Source: Pseudomonas aegrilactucae (GTDB lineage Bacteria > Pseudomonadota > Gammaproteobacteria > Pseudomonadales > Pseudomonadaceae). From it: a stretch of 44,652 nt of DNA. Both the position numbers and the translations under genes were made by a program. Below the pieces are notes generated by a model, which did not search any database, was not told the DNA's origin, and was given only the letters and a program-made list of their open reading frames with translations. Positions 36,334-44,608 of this stretch are shown here, piece after piece (position 1 is the first letter of the stretch; each line of letters starts with the position of its first letter). The stretch lies in contig NZ_JAHTBI010000040.1 in NCBI RefSeq assembly GCF_019168305.1, positions 1 through 44,652 of the forward strand, given 5' to 3'.

Positions 36334-36777
36334 TCAGTTCAGCGCAGGCTTGTCACCGTTGATCGGGATGCGCTTGGCCTTGGCTTCCTCAGGCACGACA
36401 CGCAACAGATCGACACTGAGCAGGCCGTTGGCCAGCCCCGCCGACTTCACTTCGATGTGGTCAGCCAGGCGGAACGACAGTTTGAAGGCCCGCTGGGCAA
36501 TGCCCTGGTGCAGGTAGGTGACGCTTTCGCCGCTGCTGTCACGTTTGCCGCCGGTCACGGTCAAGACGCCTTTTTCCACTTGCAGGTCCAGATCCTGCTC
36601 CTGGAAGCCGGCCGCAGCCACGACGATTCGATAATGGTCTTCGCCATGCTTTTCCACGTTGTAGGGTGGGTAGGTGCTACCCGACTCATTACGCGCCGCG
36701 GATTCGAACAGGTCGTTGAAACGGTCGAAGCCAACGGAATGACGGAACAGTGGAGCCAGAGAAAATGCGGTAGTCAT
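36334..36777 (-). CDS. ibpA: Small heat-shock protein Hsp20 (IbpA-like)
   Basis: The 147-residue chaperone has the alpha-crystallin domain (about 35-128, with YPPYNVEKHGEDHYRI and GVLTVTGGK) and the C-terminal I-x-I motif (RIPIN) used in oligomer assembly. It holds unfolding proteins in a refoldable state. A sigma-32 promoter and an RNA thermometer lie upstream, so it is induced at both transcription and translation. The symbol follows the gamma-proteobacterial class A family. Confidence 0.93.
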   Translation of the reverse strand: MTTAFSLAPLFRHSVGFDRFNDLFESAARNESGSTYPPYNVEKHGEDHYRIVVAAAGFQEQDLDLQVEKGVLTVTGGKRDSSGESVTYLHQGIAQRAFKLSFRLADHIEVKSAGLANGLLSVDLLRVVPEEAKAKRIPINGDKPALN

Positions 36778-36785
36778 GGTACATC

Positions 36786-36802
36786 TCCTGAAAGATCAGC
36801 GA
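36786..36802 (-). promoter_or_regulatory. ROSE-like RNA thermometer hairpin
   Basis: In the leader the sequence TCGCT can pair with the ribosome site AGGA across a short loop, leaving one bulged or G-G position. This is the U(U/C)GCU hallmark of ROSE elements, which melt on heating and free the ribosome site. ROSE-like leaders are known for ibpA in pseudomonads. Confidence 0.65.
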
Positions 36803-36843
36803 GTCAGTTGTCGCGCGACCCGACTTCGGCATCGCGTACTCCC

Positions 36844-36872
36844 TAGATAAGGACCCGCCAGACCATTTCAAG
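36844..36872 (-). promoter_or_regulatory. Sigma-32 heat-shock promoter
   Basis: The minus strand reads CTTGAAA (perfect -35), 13 bp, then CCTTATCTA (-10 consensus CCCCATNTA). Transcription would start near 36836, giving a leader of about 60 nt that contains the thermometer. Confidence 0.85.
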
Positions 36873-36891
36873 CATCCACCGCAAAAAAATT

Positions 36892-37851
36892 TCAGGCCGC
36901 CGCGCTGACCGGCACGCCGAGCAGCCGCGCCACGCGGTCGCAGTCGGTCTCACGGCGCAGTTCGGTGAACAACGCTGTCGCCTCGGGGTAGGTGCGGGTC
37001 AGCATCGCCACCCACTGCTTCAAGCGGCCCGGCGCCTGGCGCTCGGTCATCTGCGCACGCGCCTGGAGCCAGAAGCCCTGCAGCAGGGGCTGCAGCGCCT
37101 GCCAGTCCAGCGGCACGAACTCGATGCCCTGACGCTCGGCAGCGATCTGCCGGGCCAGGTCCGGGCGCGACACCAGCCCGCGACCGAGCATGATGTCCTC
37201 GACCCCGCTGACCTCGCGGCAGCGCCGCCAGTCCTCGACGGTCCACACCTCGCCATTGGCGAACACCGGTACCTTGACCACCTCCTGCACCCGCGCCACG
37301 TACTCCCAGTGCGCCGGCGGCTTGTAGCCGTCGACCTTGGTGCGCGCATGCACCACCAACTGGTCCGCGCCGCCTTCGGCCAGCGCGCGGGCGCAGTCCA
37401 GCGCACCATCGGGGCTGTCGAAGCCCAGGCGCATCTTGGCCGTCACCGGGATATGCGCCGGCACCGCCCGGCGCACTTCGCGCAGGATGGCGTGGAGCAA
37501 CTCGGGCTCCTTGAGCAGCACCGCACCGCCGCGGGACTTGTTCACGGTCTTGGCCGGGCAGCCGAAATTGAGGTCGATGACCGGCGCGCCCAGCTCGCAC
37601 GCCAGCACAGCGTTCTCGGCCAGGCACACCGGGTCGGAGCCCAGCAGTTGCACCCGCAGTGGCACCCCGGCCGCCGTCTGTGCGCCGTGGTTCAACTCGG
37701 GGGCAAGCTTTTCGTACACGTGCGCCGGCAACAGCCGGTCACACACGCGGATGAACTCGGTGACACACCAGTCGATGCCGCCCACCTGGGTCAGTACGTC
37801 GCGAAGGATGTTGTCGACCAGCCCCTCCATGGGGGCCAGGGCAATTTGCAT
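36892..37851 (-). CDS. dusC: tRNA-dihydrouridine(16) synthase
   Basis: The 319-residue flavoenzyme starts [20 protein letters not shown] and has the active-site cysteine motif [22 protein letters not shown]-phosphate loops ([17 protein letters not shown]), and a C-terminal helical tRNA-binding domain. The MEGLVD opening is characteristic of the DusC subgroup, which reduces U16 in tRNA. Upstream in-frame sequence to 38028 overlaps the thioesterase gene and is not coding. Confidence 0.93.
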   Translation of the reverse strand: MQIALAPMEGLVDNILRDVLTQVGGIDWCVTEFIRVCDRLLPAHVYEKLAPELNHGAQTAAGVPLRVQLLGSDPVCLAENAVLACELGAPVIDLNFGCPAKTVNKSRGGAVLLKEPELLHAILREVRRAVPAHIPVTAKMRLGFDSPDGALDCARALAEGGADQLVVHARTKVDGYKPPAHWEYVARVQEVVKVPVFANGEVWTVEDWRRCREVSGVEDIMLGRGLVSRPDLARQIAAERQGIEFVPLDWQALQPLLQGFWLQARAQMTERQAPGRLKQWVAMLTRTYPEATALFTELRRETDCDRVARLLGVPVSAAA

Positions 37852-37900
37852 GGCGTGGGTCTCGCGCGAAAAAGGCCGGCAGTCTAGCAAAAACCGCAGC

Positions 37901-38338
37901 CTACCGTGCTCCGGCCATCGCAGCGCCGTAGCCTTCGATGAATTCGGCCGGCATGCGCTTGGGTTTGCCGGAGGACAACTCGATGCACACGAAGGTGGTT
38001 TGCGCGCGCAGCAAGGTGGTGCCGTCACTTGGGCGAATCAGCTGGAAGTGCCGGGTCATCTTCAGGCGCTGGTCCCAGTCGACGATCCAGGTGGCCAGCT
38101 GCAAGGCATCGTCTTCATAGGCGCTGGCCAGGTAGTCGATCTCGTGGCGTACCACGGCCATGGCGCGGTCCAGGCGGCGGTACTCGGCCAGGTCCAGGCC
38201 CAGGCGCTGCGAGTGGCGCCAGGCGCAGCGTTCCAGCCAGGTGACGTACACCGCGTTGTTGGCGTGGCCGAGGCCGTCGATGTCCTCGGCCCCGACCTGA
38301 AGGTCAATGGTAAATGGCGTTGCCCGATCCCAGTTCAT
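37901..38338 (-). CDS. 4HBT (YbgC-like) acyl-CoA thioesterase
   Basis: The 145-residue hotdog-fold protein has the catalytic motif [18 protein letters not shown] and continues to the second shared strand pattern ([18 protein letters not shown]). The ATG at 38338 has GGGAG 6 nt upstream. Such enzymes hydrolyse short or medium acyl-CoA or hydroxybenzoyl-CoA esters. The frame also runs upstream to 38704, but that part is the frameshifted remnant of a hydrolase, not a fused domain. It is followed by dusC after 49 bp. Confidence 0.9.
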   Translation of the reverse strand: MNWDRATPFTIDLQVGAEDIDGLGHANNAVYVTWLERCAWRHSQRLGLDLAEYRRLDRAMAVVRHEIDYLASAYEDDALQLATWIVDWDQRLKMTRHFQLIRPSDGTTLLRAQTTFVCIELSSGKPKRMPAEFIEGYGAAMAGAR

Positions 38339-38382
38339 GCCCGCTCCCGATCTTAAGTGAACGGGCAGAGTGTAACGGATGC

Positions 38383-38739
38383 TCAGGCCGATTGGCGTGC
38401 CGGCAGGACGCTGCGCTGCAGCAGCGCCAGCACGCCCTGCACCCGTTGCGGGTTGGCCAGCACACGCTGGTGCCCCCCCTTCGGGCAACAACAGCAACTG
38501 GCTGTCGAACCACGCCTGGTGGATCAGCCGCGCCTCGCTGACGGCCACCAGCGGGTCGTCTTCGGCATGCACGATGAAGCCCGGCAGCGCCAACTGGTAG
38601 GCGCTCACGTCCAGGCGCGCCACCGGCACCCCGACATCACGCTCGACCTGGCGGATGAACGCGGCGCTCGCACGCGCCGGCAAGCCCAGGTGCCGGCGCG
38701 GCAATGCTCACCGCCACGAATCCAGCTCAGGCTATTCAT
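38383..38739 (-). pseudogene. Alpha/beta-hydrolase remnant, internally deleted and frameshifted
   Basis: Reading on the minus strand, an ATG at 38739 with GGAG 9 nt before it opens MNSLSWIRGGEHC. The frame then shifts, and from about 38700 a stretch typical of the end of alpha/beta hydrolases appears, including FIVHAEDDPLVAV (catalytic Asp). At a run of seven G (38473-38479) the frame shifts again; removing one G gives LLPEGGHQRVLANPQ with the expected catalytic His and a stop at 38383. Only about 119 codons remain of a family that normally has 270-330, so most of the core, with the nucleophile elbow, is gone. It begins 14 bp after the TetR gene. Confidence 0.75.
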
Positions 38740-38753
38740 CGCATCGCTCCAGA

Positions 38754-39293
38754 TCAGATCACCGCGGACTTGGCGGCACGCAATACACGGTCAGACAACT
38801 CATCACCACCCAGCGCCCTTGCCAGCGCCAGCCCTCCCACCATCAGGGCAAGGTCGGCCAGCACCTTGTCGGCGTCTTCGGGGGTATCGGCCAACTGCGC
38901 CATCATCAGTTCGATATGCTCGGCCAGCACGCTGCGAAACGCCTGCGGCAGGTGCGCAATCTCGCTCAGGGAGGCCGGCAACGGGCAGGCATGATCGGTG
39001 GCGTCACGGTGCTTGCGTGACAGATAGAACGCCGCCGCCAGGGCACGCCGCCCCTCGCCATCGAGTGCCGGGTCTACCTGCGACAGCAGCGCCCGGCGCT
39101 CGCCGAGCAACTGGCAGAACGCCTCGAGCATCAACGCGTCCTTGTTTTCGAAATGCGCGTAGAACCCGCCTACCGTCAGCCCGGCAGCGCCCATCACCTG
39201 CTGCACGCTGGGGTCTGCCGGGCCCTTCTGGATCAAGGCGCTACGCGCCGCATCGAGAATGCGCTCACGGGTCTGGGCTTTTTTGTCGAGCAT
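38754..39293 (-). CDS. TetR-family repressor
   Basis: The 179-residue protein has the N-terminal TetR helix-turn-helix (RERILDAARSALIQKG, then LTVGGFYAHFENKDALMLEAF) and a C-terminal ligand domain. An AT-rich operator-like palindrome lies 26 bp upstream and overlaps its own predicted -10. The gene once probably controlled the hydrolase now decayed downstream. The ligand is unknown. Confidence 0.9.
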   Translation of the reverse strand: MLDKKAQTRERILDAARSALIQKGPADPSVQQVMGAAGLTVGGFYAHFENKDALMLEAFCQLLGERRALLSQVDPALDGEGRRALAAAFYLSRKHRDATDHACPLPASLSEIAHLPQAFRSVLAEHIELMMAQLADTPEDADKVLADLALMVGGLALARALGGDELSDRVLRAAKSAVI

Positions 39294-39305
39294 GGCGGGC
39301 CTCCA

Positions 39306-39339
39306 AATATTATGGAGGCAATATTATGCTCGTAATATT
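39306..39339. promoter_or_regulatory. Operator-like repeats of the TetR gene
   Basis: AATATTATG occurs twice as a direct repeat (39306-39314, 39320-39328). The second copy forms the dyad AATATTA-N6-TAATATT (39320-39339). The arrangement fits autoregulation by the adjacent TetR repressor. Confidence 0.65.
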
Positions 39340-39348
39340 TATTGACAA
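39321..39348 (-). promoter_or_regulatory. TetR gene promoter
   Basis: On the minus strand TTGTCA (-35, 39343-39348) and TAATAT (-10, 39321-39326) are separated by 16 bp. The -10 lies inside the dyad, so a bound repressor would block the polymerase. Confidence 0.6.
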
Positions 39349-39352
39349 GCAC

Positions 39353-39383
39353 TTTCTCCTGCAGGCCGTCGCTGCAGGAGAAA
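39353..39383. repeat. Perfect 12-bp stem hairpin
   Basis: TTTCTCCTGCAG and CTGCAGGAGAAA pair exactly around a 7-nt loop. It lies between the TetR promoter and the tRNA terminator. There is no T-run on the minus strand and only a delayed TTTT on the plus strand, so its role as a terminator is doubtful. Confidence 0.6.
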
Positions 39384-39394
39384 ACTTTTCGGAG

Positions 39395-39435
39395 GGGAAA
39401 AAACAAAAGGCTCATTCAATAAGCGAATGAGCCTT
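39395..39435 (-). terminator. Terminator of the Glu-Ala tRNA cluster
   Basis: On the minus strand AAGGCTCATTC and GAATGAGCCTT form an 11-bp stem around a 7-nt loop, followed by TTTTGTTTTTT. It lies 24 bp past the last tRNA-Glu. Confidence 0.92.
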
Positions 39436-39458
39436 GAAATCCCGCAAAGCGGGTAAAA

Positions 39459-39534
39459 TGGCGTCCCCTAGGGGACTCGAACCCCTGTTACCGCCGTGAA
39501 AGGGCGGTGTCCTAGGCCACTAGACGAAGGGGAC
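39459..39534 (-). tRNA. tRNA-Glu (TTC)
   Basis: The 76-nt gene with encoded CCA has acceptor GTCCCCT, anticodon TTC and T-loop GGTTCGAGTCC. It is identical to the copy at 39708-39783. Confidence 0.97.
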
Positions 39535-39578
39535 TTGTAACCTTCGTAGAGATCCGTTTTCACGAACCCTGGCAAAAT

Positions 39579-39654
39579 TGGTGGAGCTAAGCGGGATCGA
39601 ACCGCTGACCTCCTGCATGCCATGCAGGCGCTCTCCCAGCTGAGCTATAGCCCC
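39579..39654 (-). tRNA. tRNA-Ala (GGC)
   Basis: The 76-nt gene with encoded CCA has acceptor GGGGCTA and the anticodon stem-loop CCTGC-ATGGCAT-GCAGG, giving anticodon GGC. It is identical to the copy at 39861-39936. Confidence 0.97.
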
Positions 39655-39707
39655 AGATTTCTAGCCTCGCGGCCCAGTGATATCTTGCAACATCACTTGT
39701 ATGAAAC

Positions 39708-39783
39708 TGGCGTCCCCTAGGGGACTCGAACCCCTGTTACCGCCGTGAAAGGGCGGTGTCCTAGGCCACTAGACGAAGGGGAC
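39708..39783 (-). tRNA. tRNA-Glu (TTC), second copy
   Basis: This is an exact duplicate of the tRNA-Glu at 39459-39534. The spacers around the two copies differ. Confidence 0.97.
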
Positions 39784-39860
39784 GAACCTTCTTACCACGA
39801 CAACCCGGCCGCTGGAGCCAGATTGAATCCTGAGTTGTCACCAACTCCGGATAGGGGATT

Positions 39861-39936
39861 TGGTGGAGCTAAGCGGGATCGAACCGCTGACCTCCTGCAT
39901 GCCATGCAGGCGCTCTCCCAGCTGAGCTATAGCCCC
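39861..39936 (-). tRNA. tRNA-Ala (GGC), second copy
   Basis: This is an exact duplicate of the tRNA-Ala at 39579-39654 and the first gene of the cluster after the promoter at 40012-40040. Confidence 0.97.
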
Positions 39937-40011
39937 ACAATGTCGCGTTGAACTGAATCGCTTGGCTGGGTGCTTCGCGCTTCGTTTCGTTCATCGCTGT
40001 GGACGGGGCGC

Positions 40012-40040
40012 ATATTAAGATCGGATTGAAGACCTGTCAA
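40012..40040 (-). promoter_or_regulatory. Near-consensus promoter of the Glu-Ala tRNA cluster
   Basis: The minus strand has TTGACA (-35), a 17-bp spacer and TAATAT (-10), followed by a GC-rich discriminator GCGCCCCG. Such discriminators are typical of stable-RNA promoters under stringent (ppGpp/DksA) control. Confidence 0.88.
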
Positions 40041-40108
40041 ATATATTTTCAACAAAATCCAAAAGAAATTTCCGAGATAACAATCACTTACCGTTTTACC
40101 AAGGGAAA

Positions 40109-40128
40109 CACCCCGGTTTTGCGGGGTG
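40109..40128 (-). terminator. Possible gltX terminator
   Basis: CACCCCG and CGGGGTG form a 7-bp stem with a 6-nt loop, extended by partial A/T pairing (GTTTC...). It lies beyond the gltX stop and REP pair, with a short TTT tract on the minus strand. Confidence 0.5.
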
Positions 40129-40155
40129 AAACTCTGGTTTCTCGGTTGCTTGCAC

Positions 40156-40240
40156 GGGCCTCTTCGCTGGCAAGCCAGCTCCCACAGGTTTTTGTGTATG
40201 CCGCAAAATCCTGTGGGAGCTGGCTTGCCAGCGAAGGGCC
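40156..40240. repeat. Inverted REP pair
   Basis: GGGCCTCTTCGCTGGCAAGC plus CAGCTCCCACAGG (40156-40188) and the reverse arm CCTGTGGGAGCTGGCTTGCC plus AGCGAAGGGCC (40210-40240) flank a 21-bp spacer directly after gltX. Confidence 0.9.
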
Positions 40241-40257
40241 GCACAAGCAGCCCACTG

Positions 40258-41739
40258 TCAGGCGATGCTGCCCAGCAGCTTTTCCCATTCCTTGTTTTCT
40301 TTCTTCGACACGCCGCCCAGCAGGTCCAGCGCCTGGCGCAGACGGTAGCGGGTCAGGTCCGGGCCGAGAATTTCCATGGCATCGAGCACCGACACCGAAC
40401 TTGCCTGGCCGGAAATCGCAGCGAACATCAGCGGCATGGCGTCACGCAGCTTGAGTTCCAGAGCCTCGACCACCGCCTGGATGCACCCGGTAATCCGCTC
40501 TTTTTCCCACTGACGCAGGCCTTCGAGCTTCCACAGGATCAACTGCATCACCTGGCGCACCTGGTCGGCCGAGAGCTTCTTGTGCTCGAACAGCTTGGCA
40601 TCGAGTTTCAACGCACCTTCGAAGAAGAACCCGCCCAGCGGCGCGATCTGGCTGAAGGTCTCTACCCTGCCCTGCACGTGCGGCGCGATCTTCATCATGT
40701 AGTCGCTGTTGAACGCCCACTGCTGCACGCGCGCCGCGAACGCCTGTACCGGCAGTTCACGCAGCCACTGGCCGTTGAGCCACGACAGCTTCTCGATGTC
40801 GAAGATCGGACCGCCCAGCGACACACGCGACAGGTCGAAGTGCTCGACCATTTCGGCCAGCGAGAACTTCTCGCGCTCGTCGGGCATCGACCAGCCCATG
40901 CGGCCCAGGTAGTTGAGCATGGCTTCGGGCATGAAGCCCATGCGCTCGTAGAAGGTCACCGAAGTCGGGTTCTTGCGCTTGGACAGCTTGCTCTTGTCGG
41001 GGTTGCGCAGCAGCGGCATGTAGCACAGCACCGGCTGCTCCCAGCCAAAGTACTCGTACAGCTTGATCAGCTTGGGCGCCGATGGCAGCCACTCCTCGCC
41101 GCGCAGCACGTGGGTGATGCCCATCAGGTGGTCATCGACCACGTTGGCCAGGAAGTAGGTCGGCAGGCCGTCGGTCTTCATCAGTACCTGCATGTCCATG
41201 CGGTCCCACGGGATCTCGACATCGCCACGCAGCAGGTCCGGCACCACACACACGCCTTCGGTCGGCACCTTCATGCGGATGACGTGCGGCTCGCCTGCGG
41301 CCAGGCGGCGCTGCACTTCTTCAGGCGACAGCAGCAAGGCGCGGCCGTCATAGCGCGGGGTCTCGCCACGGGCCATCTGTTCGGCACGCATCTGGTCCAG
41401 CTCTTCGGCGGTGCAGAAGCACGGGAAGGCATGGCCCAGGTCGACCAGTTGCTGCGCGTACTGCTTGTAGATGTCGCCGCGCTCGCTCTGCCGGTAAGGG
41501 CCGTGCGGGCCGCCGACATCCGGGCCTTCGCTCCACTCGATACCCAGCCAGCGCAGGGCATCGAAAATCTGCTGCTCGGACTCGCGGGTGGAGCGCAACT
41601 GATCGGTATCTTCGATACGCAGGATGAATTCGCCGCCATGCTGCTTGGCGAAGCAGTAGTTGAACAGGGCGATGTAGGCGGTGCCGACATGGGGATCGCC
41701 AGTCGGCGAAGGCGCGATACGCGTGCGAACGGTGGTCAT
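40258..41739 (-). CDS. gltX: Glutamate--tRNA ligase
   Basis: The 493-residue class I synthetase has the HIGH-like motif [13 protein letters not shown] and the KMSKS-like motif [10 protein letters not shown], followed by the anticodon-binding helical domain. The ATG at 41739 gives the canonical opening [14 protein letters not shown]; upstream in-frame codons to 41841 look non-coding. It charges tRNA-Glu, two copies of which are encoded just downstream. It is divergent from the efflux genes. Confidence 0.97.
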   Translation of the reverse strand: MTTVRTRIAPSPTGDPHVGTAYIALFNYCFAKQHGGEFILRIEDTDQLRSTRESEQQIFDALRWLGIEWSEGPDVGGPHGPYRQSERGDIYKQYAQQLVDLGHAFPCFCTAEELDQMRAEQMARGETPRYDGRALLLSPEEVQRRLAAGEPHVIRMKVPTEGVCVVPDLLRGDVEIPWDRMDMQVLMKTDGLPTYFLANVVDDHLMGITHVLRGEEWLPSAPKLIKLYEYFGWEQPVLCYMPLLRNPDKSKLSKRKNPTSVTFYERMGFMPEAMLNYLGRMGWSMPDEREKFSLAEMVEHFDLSRVSLGGPIFDIEKLSWLNGQWLRELPVQAFAARVQQWAFNSDYMMKIAPHVQGRVETFSQIAPLGGFFFEGALKLDAKLFEHKKLSADQVRQVMQLILWKLEGLRQWEKERITGCIQAVVEALELKLRDAMPLMFAAISGQASSVSVLDAMEILGPDLTRYRLRQALDLLGGVSKKENKEWEKLLGSIA

Positions 41740-41883
41740 GAGAGTCTCGGACAAGAGATGAAACAAAGGCTGGATGTTAACAGCACGGGGCCACCCTGCT
41801 CCAGCAATGGGCACGATCAGCGCTTGTGTTAACGGATCCAAACCTTGTTAAATTTGCTTACATTTTTAGAACGACCGTACCCC

Positions 41884-42924
41884 ATGCCTGCCCAACTCAA
41901 GCGTCGCCTGCTGATTTTCCTCACCCTGGTCCTGCTCATCGCCCTCGCCTTCCTCGCCCACTGGTACTTCAAGGGGCGTTTCTACGAGAGCACCGACAAC
42001 GCCTATGTCCAGGGCGAAATCACACGGGTATCCAGCCAGTTGGGCGCGCGCATCGACCAGGTACTGGTCGAAGACAACCAGCACGTGGCCAAGGGCGACC
42101 TGCTGGTGCGCCTGGAAGCCGACGACTTCAGCTTTGCCGTGGAGCGCGCCCGCGCCACCCTGGCCACCCGCGAGGCCGAGCGCCTGCAGGCTGACAGCCG
42201 ATTGACCCAGCAGGCCAGCCTGATCGCTGCAGGCCAGGCCCAGGTCACAGCCAACCAGGCCACGCTGGGCCGCACCCAACTGGACCTCAATCGAGCCCAG
42301 GCGCTGCGCAAACCCGGCTTCGTCTCGGAGGAGCGGGTGACCACCCTGTCGGCCGAAAGCAATGTAGCGCGCTCGCAGGTGAGCAAGGCGCAGGCGGATC
42401 TGCAAGGCCAACGCCAGCAGGTCAATGCGCTGGCTGCCGAACTCAAGCGCCTGGACGCACAGATCGCCACCGCACGGACCGACCTGGCCCAGGCCGAGCT
42501 CAACCTGAGCCGCAGTGAAATCCATGCGCCGATCAGCGGCATGATCGGCCAGCGCGCGGCGCGCAATGGCCAATATGTGCAGGCCGGCGCCTACCTGCTG
42601 TCGATCGTGCCCGACCAGGACATCTGGGTGCAGGCCAACTTCAAGGAAACCCAGATCGGCAGGATGCAGCCCGGCCAACGCGCCGAACTTCTGTTCGACA
42701 GCTACCCCGACACCCCCATCGAAGGCCGCGTCGACAGCCTGTTCGCGGCCTCCGGCGCACAGTTCAGCCTGCTGCCCCCGGACAATGCCACCGGCAACTT
42801 CACCAAGGTGGTGCAGCGCATCCCGGTCAAGCTCACCTTTGCCGCCGACAACCCGCTGCACGGCAAGATTCGCCCGGGCATGTCGGTAACTGCGACCGTC
42901 GATATCCGCGCCGATGGCCGGTGA
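41884..42924 (+). CDS. EmrA/HlyD-family efflux adaptor
   Basis: The 346-residue membrane fusion protein has one N-terminal membrane helix (LLIFLTLVLLIALAFLAHW), the conserved TDNAYVQGEI beginning of the barrel-sandwich domain, a long coiled-coil hairpin (about 95-205), the lipoyl return strand (RSEIHAPISGMIGQRA) and a C-terminal beta-barrel. It links an inner-membrane pump to an outer-membrane channel. It overlaps the DHA2 transporter gene by 11 bp. No outer-membrane partner or regulator is encoded nearby. The ATG at 41884 is chosen; a TTG at 41845 is in frame. Confidence 0.92.
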   Translation: MPAQLKRRLLIFLTLVLLIALAFLAHWYFKGRFYESTDNAYVQGEITRVSSQLGARIDQVLVEDNQHVAKGDLLVRLEADDFSFAVERARATLATREAERLQADSRLTQQASLIAAGQAQVTANQATLGRTQLDLNRAQALRKPGFVSEERVTTLSAESNVARSQVSKAQADLQGQRQQVNALAAELKRLDAQIATARTDLAQAELNLSRSEIHAPISGMIGQRAARNGQYVQAGAYLLSIVPDQDIWVQANFKETQIGRMQPGQRAELLFDSYPDTPIEGRVDSLFAASGAQFSLLPPDNATGNFTKVVQRIPVKLTFAADNPLHGKIRPGMSVTATVDIRADGR

Positions 42925-44464
42925 TCAACTGATCCGCCCCGCCGGCGAACCAAGCCGGCGCGACTGGATCGCGGTGATGAGCGTGATGCTTGGCGCGTTC
43001 ATGGCGGTACTCGACATCCAGATCACCAATTCCTCGCTCAAGGACATCCAGGGCGCGCTGTCGGCCACCCTGGAGGAAGGCTCGTGGATTTCCACCTCCT
43101 ACCTGGTGGCCGAGATCATCATGATCCCGCTCACCGCCTGGCTGGTGCAGTTGCTGTCCGCCAGACGCCTGGCGGTGTGGGTGTCGGCGGGTTTTCTGGC
43201 CTCCTCGCTGCTGTGCTCGATGGCCTGGAACCTGGAAAGCATGATCGTGTTCCGCGCCCTGCAAGGCTTTACCGGCGGCGCGCTGATCCCGCTGGCCTTC
43301 ACCCTGACGCTGATCAAGCTGCCCGAGCACCATCGCGCCAAGGGCATGGCAATGTTCGCCATGACGGCCACCTTTGCGCCCTCCATCGGCCCCACGCTGG
43401 GCGGCTGGCTGACCGAGAACTGGGGGTGGGAGTACATCTTCTACATCAACATTCCGCCTGGGCTGATCATGATCGGCGGCTTGCTGTACGGGCTGGAAAA
43501 GAAGGCATCCCACTGGGAACTGCTCAAGCGCACCGACTACACCGGCATCGTCACCCTCGGCGTCGGGCTCGGCTGCCTGCAGGTGTTTCTTGAGGAGGGT
43601 CACCGCAAGGACTGGCTCGAGTCGGGCCTGATTGTCAGCCTGGGCAGCATCGCCCTGGTCAGCCTCATTACCTTCGTGATCGTGCAGTTTTCAAAACCCA
43701 ACCCGCTGATCAACCTGCGCATCCTGCAGAACCGCAATTTCGGGTTGTCGAGTATTGCCAGCCTGGGCATGGGGGTCGGGCTGTATGGCTCGATCTACCT
43801 GCTGCCGCTGTACCTGGCGCAGATCCAGAACTACAACGCGCTGCAGATCGGTGAAGTGATCATGTGGATGGGGGTGCCGCAGCTGTTTCTGATACCGCTG
43901 GTGCCACAACTGATGAAGGTGATTTCGCCGAAAATCCTTTGCACGATCGGGTTCGGGCTGTTCGGACTGGCGAGTTTCAGCTCGGGGGTGTTGAACCCGG
44001 ATTTCGCCGGCACCCAATTCAACCACATCCAGATCATCCGGGCGCTTGGGCAGCCGATGATCATGGTGACCATCTCGCTGATTGCCACAGCGTACATTCA
44101 GCCGCAAGACGCGGGCTCGGCGTCGAGCCTGTTCAACATCCTGCGCAACCTGGGTGGGGCTATTGGCATTGCGTTGCTGGCCACGCTGCTGGATGCGCGC
44201 ACCAAGGTGTATTTCGATTACCTGCGCGAGGCCGTGGTGCCGACCAATGCTGCAGTGGCCGAGCGCTTGGCGTTGCTGACAGAGAAGCTGGGCAGCGAAG
44301 GTGCAGCATTGGCCAAGTTGAGTGAGATCACCCATCAGCAGGCGATGATCATGGCCTACAACGATGCCTTCCATTTCGTGGGGATCGGCTTGGCGGTGAG
44401 CATGGTGGCGGTGTTGTTGACGAAAAAGCTGCCACAGGGATTGAAAGCCGGCGAGGCGCATTAG
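42914..44464 (+). CDS. DHA2-family (EmrB-like) drug:H+ antiporter
   Basis: The 516-residue MFS protein has 14 predicted membrane helices, the opening MLGAFMAVLDIQITNSSL of EmrB-type pumps, and the antiporter motif C region (APSIGPTLGGWL). With the adaptor encoded upstream (11-bp overlap) and a TolC-like channel it would expel drugs or hydrophobic acids. Substrates are not predictable. Confidence 0.93.
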   Translation: MAGDQLIRPAGEPSRRDWIAVMSVMLGAFMAVLDIQITNSSLKDIQGALSATLEEGSWISTSYLVAEIIMIPLTAWLVQLLSARRLAVWVSAGFLASSLLCSMAWNLESMIVFRALQGFTGGALIPLAFTLTLIKLPEHHRAKGMAMFAMTATFAPSIGPTLGGWLTENWGWEYIFYINIPPGLIMIGGLLYGLEKKASHWELLKRTDYTGIVTLGVGLGCLQVFLEEGHRKDWLESGLIVSLGSIALVSLITFVIVQFSKPNPLINLRILQNRNFGLSSIASLGMGVGLYGSIYLLPLYLAQIQNYNALQIGEVIMWMGVPQLFLIPLVPQLMKVISPKILCTIGFGLFGLASFSSGVLNPDFAGTQFNHIQIIRALGQPMIMVTISLIATAYIQPQDAGSASSLFNILRNLGGAIGIALLATLLDARTKVYFDYLREAVVPTNAAVAERLALLTEKLGSEGAALAKLSEITHQQAMIMAYNDAFHFVGIGLAVSMVAVLLTKKLPQGLKAGEAH

Positions 44465-44582
44465 TGTGCGGTGAATGCATCACAGGCACGCCTGGGGACG
44501 GGTGCGAAGCGGCAGTAGAACTGGTGCACGCGGGGTGTCTGATGCACCGTGCATGCAGGGGTTTTACGACCGCTGCGCGCTC

Positions 44583-44608
44583 GTTCGCTGGCAAGCCAGC
44601 TCCCCACG
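44583..44608. repeat. Single REP arm at the right edge
   Basis: GTTCGCTGGCAAGCCAGCTC plus CCCAC matches one arm of the REP pairs elsewhere, with one extra C. The expected partner within about 80 bp to the right lies partly outside the window. Confidence 0.65.

Noticed and set aside
38338..38704. N-terminal extension fusing a hydrolase segment to the thioesterase
   Set aside because: The extension is in frame only because of the seven-G shift. The thioesterase has its own start with a good ribosome site, and the hydrolase sequence continues in another frame.
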